Source of the DNA: Centrapalus pauciflorus
Lineage: Eukaryota; Streptophyta; Magnoliopsida; Asterales; Asteraceae
NCBI GenBank assembly: GCA_020465985.1
Contig: JAANYP010004771.1
Coordinates: 438,932 to 502,931 of the forward strand
Reading direction: 5' to 3'
DNA length: 64,000 nucleotides
Positions 58,680 through 64,000 of this stretch are shown piece by piece. The translations under genes were made by a program, and so were the position numbers. A model generated the notes under the pieces. That model ran no database searches. It saw nothing but the letters and a program-made list of their open reading frames with translations, and was not told the DNA's origin. Position 1 is the stretch's first letter. Each line of letters opens with the position of its first letter.

Positions 58680-61600
58680 AAAGAAATTGGATTTATGTTT
58701 TTTCTTGCTTTTTTTTTTTTAAAAAAAAAAAAAAAAATTCTTTTTGTAATATAAAATCAACGAGGATAATAGCATTTGGTTACCCACACCCGTCCATGCA
58801 TTAAATGGGTACTCAATAATCAGGATTAACTCCCAACCAGTTGACTTTATATATTATTAATTAATTACTTTTTAATTAGCTACTTTACTCCTATTAAAGA
58901 TATATCATATAGTTAAAAACAACTTACTGACATTTTATAGTAATAGTTTATGAACAAAAATAAATAAATTAAATTTGGTTAAAATAATATCTATCTAAAC
59001 TAAATGTTAATTAGAATACATTTTTTAAGCAATCTACATATATTATTTATAATGGATGTTGGACTTAAATTAATTACGAGCTTGTATAAGCTAGCTTTTA
59101 AAAAAAAACACAACCGATATGATACATGTACGTGTACTTTCTTACTCGGTTACCAACTATAGCTAGTTAGCTAGGTTAGTATATATAATATATACAATTA
59201 TACATGTTGGTGATCGACCACTGCTTTGATTAATTAGTCCAAAGAGACCCTTTAATTACTAGTTCGATTCTTGATTTATTTTATGGGTTTTGGCTTGTTA
59301 TTGTTTTAAAAATAAAATCTTGATGAAAGTAGATATAAAAGTGAAATGAAATGAAAATCTAGTTTTTTATTATATATGTGTATGTATATTTAAGAACATG
59401 GGACAATAAATTTTTGGTTCTTTTGTGAAAACTGTGGGCGGCTTAATTCAAGAAAATGGTATTGAATACCAAAGTAGTTTGCAAAACTCAAAAGAATGGA
59501 GTTTGTTAATTTATATTGAATTTTATCATAAATATTTCGATTATTTATCTTTTACGGATCATTTATAATTATATATCAATTAATCAAGTGATCAACAACC
59601 ATGTCCACAAGATTTCGTAAGTCACAAACATGAACGTATTGAGAATAGTTCACGCATATTGATCTCCTAACTTACATATTGCATGTTTTCTTTTTTGTTT
59701 CTGAATCTCTAACATGTATACGTTACATAAATATTTTTTTGATTAAAGTGCGTGGGTTTATCAAAATGTTTTTCCAGTTAAAAGGTTATATATGGTTCAA
59801 AACGTGGGTTGCATTATTAAACCATTGACATATATATTAATTTATATGTCATATATATAAAGATCGAATGAATGCAAAGTAAAATCAAAATACTATTGGT
59901 GTAAAAGAAATGAAAATAATACATGAATATATTAAAGAACAATATATATATAGTAATAAAAACACATTGGGAGGTGTGAGCATGTTGTAAGAATTTCTTT
60001 ATATCTGAAGATGCATTGGTATGAAATTAGCAACAGTCTGGATATGAGCAGGCTAGCTAGCTACCTCCATATAATACATATATATATGCTGCCATTAATA
60101 CGTACTGTTTGCCTCAAGTGCCATCCAGCGGTTGGTATATAAATGAAAATGCTTGTTTTTGGATATAATGTAATAAGTTTCTTTTAATCGATTTATAATA
60201 TATTATATATTTTAATTTATTATAAAAAGGAATTTGAGGGAATATATATACGCATGGACCAGTACGTTTCTTCTGCTGTGCTTCGGGTTTTTTTTTTTTT
60301 TTTAAATCTGATTATTTAATATATAATGTTTTAATTGAAATGCATGGTGTAGAATAGATAGGATTAGAATGGGCAGTTTCAATTGATCGACCTGGCATGC
60401 ATGTTGACTTTTTCTTTTCGTATGGCAGTATAAATGCTTTTATTTTCCTCTTTGTCATAAACAAAGTTAGTTGACCTATTAATTATAACTGTGTAGATCT
60501 TTGATGGTGGGCTCAAGTCCCTAGTTTTCATTTTTAGAATAATCCAAATTGGTTTACATTTGGATTAATTTTGGTAAAAGTATGAAAAGAAAATTAAATT
60601 TGAAGTATAGTATTTTTATAAAAAACAATTAGGGGAATATCTCAAAACTATCCATTTAGTGTTGGTTTTTCTACTTATTCAAGATGAATAATATGTGGTC
60701 TCAATCTTTTGAGAATTTTTGAATTTATATTCATAAACGTTTTCGAGTAAAATAGAATGTTTGTTCATAAGTTTAGATATCCAAATATCACAATTCATTA
60801 CTGGTGCCAAGTTTTTGGAGGTGACTAAACGGATTGATGTGGTAATTAATTTGTATTCAAATGAAGATACTTAATATCCAGCCATTTTGTGAGTGTTATA
60901 AAAGATGTGGTCGGGTTAATTTTTAGGCATCGTCCAACATGAATTACATGAAGTTGAGTGAGTCATGTGAGTGAGGATAGATATAATTAATAAAATGTTG
61001 GATAAAATGTTGGCAAAAGTAAATAAAAAAGGGGGATTGAGATCTCAACAATATTTCACCAACACAAAGGAGTACTTTATGAAAAATGAAAAAAGAAAAA
61101 TGGCAAAAAAAGGTGCACAACATTTGTACCTATAACCTGCCACAAATTGTCCGAAAATCTAAATAGTGTTTTGAAAGTTTCTTTGGATTCTATGGGTACA
61201 TGTGGATTAAGTTGGATCATGCATTTCCTGTTATTGGTTGTTGAACCCTCTTCAATCATTTCATTTTCACTACCAAGTTTGAATAGTCTTTGCACTTTTA
61301 CCTACTTCTTCCATCACTCCCTTCATTTCATCTCATCTCATATCATATCTTTTTTAATTTTGTTTTCGTTTTTTTAACAAACATACCATATACTCCGATC
61401 AACAACTCAAAAGGAGTGACCAAAAGCCGACCATTGGCTAAATTTTGCAAGATATATACAAATTAATATTAGTCAAAACAAAAACTCAACATCCAGACTA
61501 TGATCCACAACACTGGGACTAAATTACTTTAAATAAAAAAGATAGCTAGAGCCGATTCATAAATATTATCCATAATGGCATTGACTTCTGCACCCGACAA

Positions 61601-61990
61601 CTTACACACCACCAGCTTCGTAAAGTGTATGGAGCCAGCTTATAAGATCCAATTACAAAATGAGACTTAGATGCGTCAAAGATTACTCAATTTATCGAAT
61701 ACCAATGAAATAACCACTTATACTTACCATCGCGAGTCATAGATCCACTTGTGTTTTGGCAGCATTGTAGGATTCCATTGTTGATTAAAGATTACCCCTG
61801 AAGTTGATAAATTGATGCAGCGTAGCAAATGGAAAACAGATTAATCGGTTGATTCAAAGAATTCTCAGATTAATCCCTACCAAAAGTTTGTTGATTCTGG
61901 AGAATGCCAAACAATTAGGCTTCAAACAACCGATTTGAACTCAAAAATTGGAAAATGAAAACGTTTTCGTGATTTATAATATGATTTCTT
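58680..61990. other. Intergenic region upstream of GPAT1
   Basis: Contains an inverted poly(T)/poly(A) tract at 58709-58737 and a poly(T) run near 60286-60303. No gene, RNA gene or bounded transposon recognised. A frame at 61147-61377 (+) lacks domains. Confidence 0.4.
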
Positions 61991-62420
61991 ACAATACTTC
62001 AACATAGCTTAAATAAAATCGGGAAACTATACGGGTCAAAAAACCCAACGGGTTGACCCTGAGAACCAAAATAAAACCCCAAAAAACCAAAAAAAAAATC
62101 ACTAAAAAGTCCATAACTTTCATTCCGGGTCGAATTTGAGCCAAACGGTTGGGCAAACCTCCTTCGGCTGTTTGTCACTGCGTGGAGCTCGAGCCAACGG
62201 ACGTCTGGACACCTGACGGACCCCAAACGGAGACCCGAATCAAAAGTTACGGCCTTTTCCGTTTACCCTCTTTCATTGCGCACCCTGTCTTGGACCTCCA
62301 GAAAGATTATGGCTCGATCATCTACACTCGGGTCTGCATCATAAATGAAAGGACCCCACATATTCTATCACTTAAACACCTTGGTCCAATCCAAATGGTT
62401 ATCATATCAATACATTAACT
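61991..62420. repeat. GC-richer block, possibly an old LTR fragment
   Basis: Words such as CCATAACTTTCATTCCGGGTC, GAGCTCGAGCCAACGGACG and AATCAAAAGTTACGGCC are of the kind seen in LTRs of plant retroelements. Composition differs sharply from the flanks. No termini or duplication found. Confidence 0.3.
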
Positions 62421-63076
62421 GAACATAACAATGTTGTAAAGTTTCAATTGAAAGTTAACAAGTCCGACGCCAAAGAATACATGGAATATCAATAACTTAG
62501 TACCTAGTTACATCATACACTATCTCAAGTATGACACCAACCTCGACGACTACATGACTGGTACATTGGATGACCTTGTCTATGGATTGCAATTTCAGCT
62601 CATTCAAGCAAACGAGTTAACGATCAAAAATCATAAATTTTACATAATTTTGAAATTTTTTTTCAAAGAACAATTTGTTTAATACATCGTTTTATAATTT
62701 TTCATTTTTTATAAAAAAAGTTATGTTCTGTATTAGTTTTTTACAATGGGTCAATTTAACTGTTCAGTTCGTTGGGTTAAAATTATTACCCGTACCTTGA
62801 TAATGTAAAGTTGAACCAATTGTTTGTTAGCGTGTTTGGATGTTGATTACATGAATGTATATTAAGATAGAATTAAAAGTATTGTGTTTGTTTATCTATA
62901 CATATATATATATTTATTTTTTACTGTTAGTAAATCATTTGAATTTTATGCTTAAAAGTCATTCTACATGACTACATCATAGTGATATATGGTGGTGCAT
63001 GTTGGTGAACTCTATCCCTTTCTAGCTTCTTCTGTCTCTCAATGGCTCATATTTTTTTGTAGCTTAATTTGTTGTC

Positions 63077-63388
63077 ATGCCATGCATGGATTTGCATCGT
63101 TTTTTAGTCATTCAAACATTTCAATTTGATTTTGTAGGTGAAAGTTTATTACTTGTTCGAGTCAAAAAGTCTACCATTGTGTCATGTTTGTATGATAGAC
63201 AAACAACTTACATGCATGTTTCAAGTTCTACCACCATTATACGTCTTTTTGAAATCGTTCATTCCGATATAAACTCACCCGTTGCAAGTATGATTGGTTT
63301 ATATGATTGTCATTTGATAGATGTACATCATGGAATTAGAACATCATGCTTAAACGTTCAAAGGCACAACTTCTTTGTCAGTGATTAG
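63077..63388 (+). pseudogene. Possible Copia polyprotein remnant
   Basis: The frame has a stretch SCLYDRQTTYMHVSSSTT followed by RLFEIVHSDINSPVAS. This resembles the zinc-finger end and the start of the integrase core in Ty1/Copia elements (pattern: C..C..K.....S......HSD...P). Only this short piece is recognisable; no LTRs seen. Chance similarity cannot be excluded. Confidence 0.35.
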
Positions 63389-64000
63389 CGTTGCAAAGAA
63401 AAAAAAAAGTTGCCGTATGATTCATGAGGATCGAGGAGGTGCTATAAATTAAATGAACTGTGAATAATTAAAGTATTAAACCACAAGTATCGGACGCAAT
63501 GGTTAATTATAAGATTTACATACGGTTTTAGGTGGTTATAGCATGAGAAAACTTAGGACCACAAAATGGATTGATCCTTCGATGGGATGATCGTTTCAAA
63601 TTGGGTTAATTTTCAAAAGTTCTTTTAAACTTTTCTTTTTTACATATGATATATAGATTATTTAGAACAAAACTAAGCTTCGTTCGGTATCCTTTACTTT
63701 TCTATCGTTCACAAGTTGAACTTGATCACCCTCTTGATGTGCTAGCTAGCTTTTCGATGACTCGCTCACTTGAGTTAAACTCGTACTTTTTCTATTATCC
63801 TCAAGAAAGTGGTTAAGATTCGACTCCGTTTAAAGGATTTATTATTTTATATGGCTGCAAAAGTTTTCGAACAATTGACTTACTTAAGGAACACTTGCAC
63901 ATGCTTTCACCCCTTAATATTTGAGATTAATTGGTTCACCTACTTTCATGTGCCCCATGCATGCGGATGCGGTAACGTATGGCCGGATCGATCGTGGTCA
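63389..64000. other. Right-edge sequence, no feature seen
   Basis: AT-rich, non-coding as far as can be read. Confidence 0.4.

Noticed and set aside
59965..60080. Possible microRNA-like hairpin near GGAGGTGTGAGCATG / AGCTACCTCC
   Set aside because: Only the short outer words pair; no stem of the length and quality required.
1..64000. CRISPR arrays, bacterial operons, riboswitches or phage genes
   Set aside because: The window is plant nuclear DNA; the tandem repeats seen have no spacer structure, and no such genes were found.

Overview
This is a stretch of a eudicot plant nuclear genome. It is strongly AT-rich, its genes are interrupted by GT-AG introns, and all recognisable proteins have plant orthologues. 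MITEs, a tRNA-derived SINE, LTR elements and (TA)n/(GA)n microsatellites fill the space between genes. Species cannot be fixed from the sequence alone.

Four multi-exon genes were assembled exon by exon, with reading phase conserved at every junction. They are a JASON-like male-meiosis protein (+, 10400-12276, 4 exons, 518 aa), a prostaglandin E synthase 2-like thioredoxin/GST-fold protein (-, 22898-17475, 6 exons, 333 aa), a JMJ14/15/18-type H3K4 demethylase (+, 35696-42268, 11 exons, 1148 aa) and a GPAT1-like glycerol-3-phosphate acyltransferase (-, 58548-55984, 2 exons, 553 aa). A single-exon 148-aa Ser-rich/basic protein of unknown function lies at 15418-14972 (-). A candidate first coding exon of a membrane-anchored protein, probably continuing off the left edge, lies at 2094-1914 (-).

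Layout: 1-10 kb is AT-rich with at least seven palindromic elements and microsatellites. 10-23 kb holds JASON, the small gene and the PGES2-like gene, whose large intron carries two abutting MITEs and a SINE. 24.2-31.9 kb is one complete, very young Ty3/gypsy-type LTR element: two 2003-bp LTRs with only two differences seen, a 5-bp target duplication, a primer-binding site and a polypurine tract. Its internal region is decayed and lacks a visible reverse transcriptase, so it is non-autonomous. 33-42 kb holds a hAT-like MITE and the JMJ gene with three intronic repeats. 42-56 kb is gene-poor, with MITEs, tandem repeats, a TRIM-like pair of direct repeats and a 1.45-kb fold-back palindrome. 56-58.6 kb holds GPAT1. 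58.6-64 kb is intergenic with a possible Copia scrap.

The genes do not form a pathway. JASON and GPAT1 are both known in Arabidopsis for roles in pollen formation and lie close together on its chromosome 1 (At1g06660, At1g06520), so this window may preserve old microsynteny. No novel multi-gene system was found. The most noteworthy signals are the young coding-dead LTR element, the long fold-back, and several non-autonomous DNA transposons with exact target duplications.
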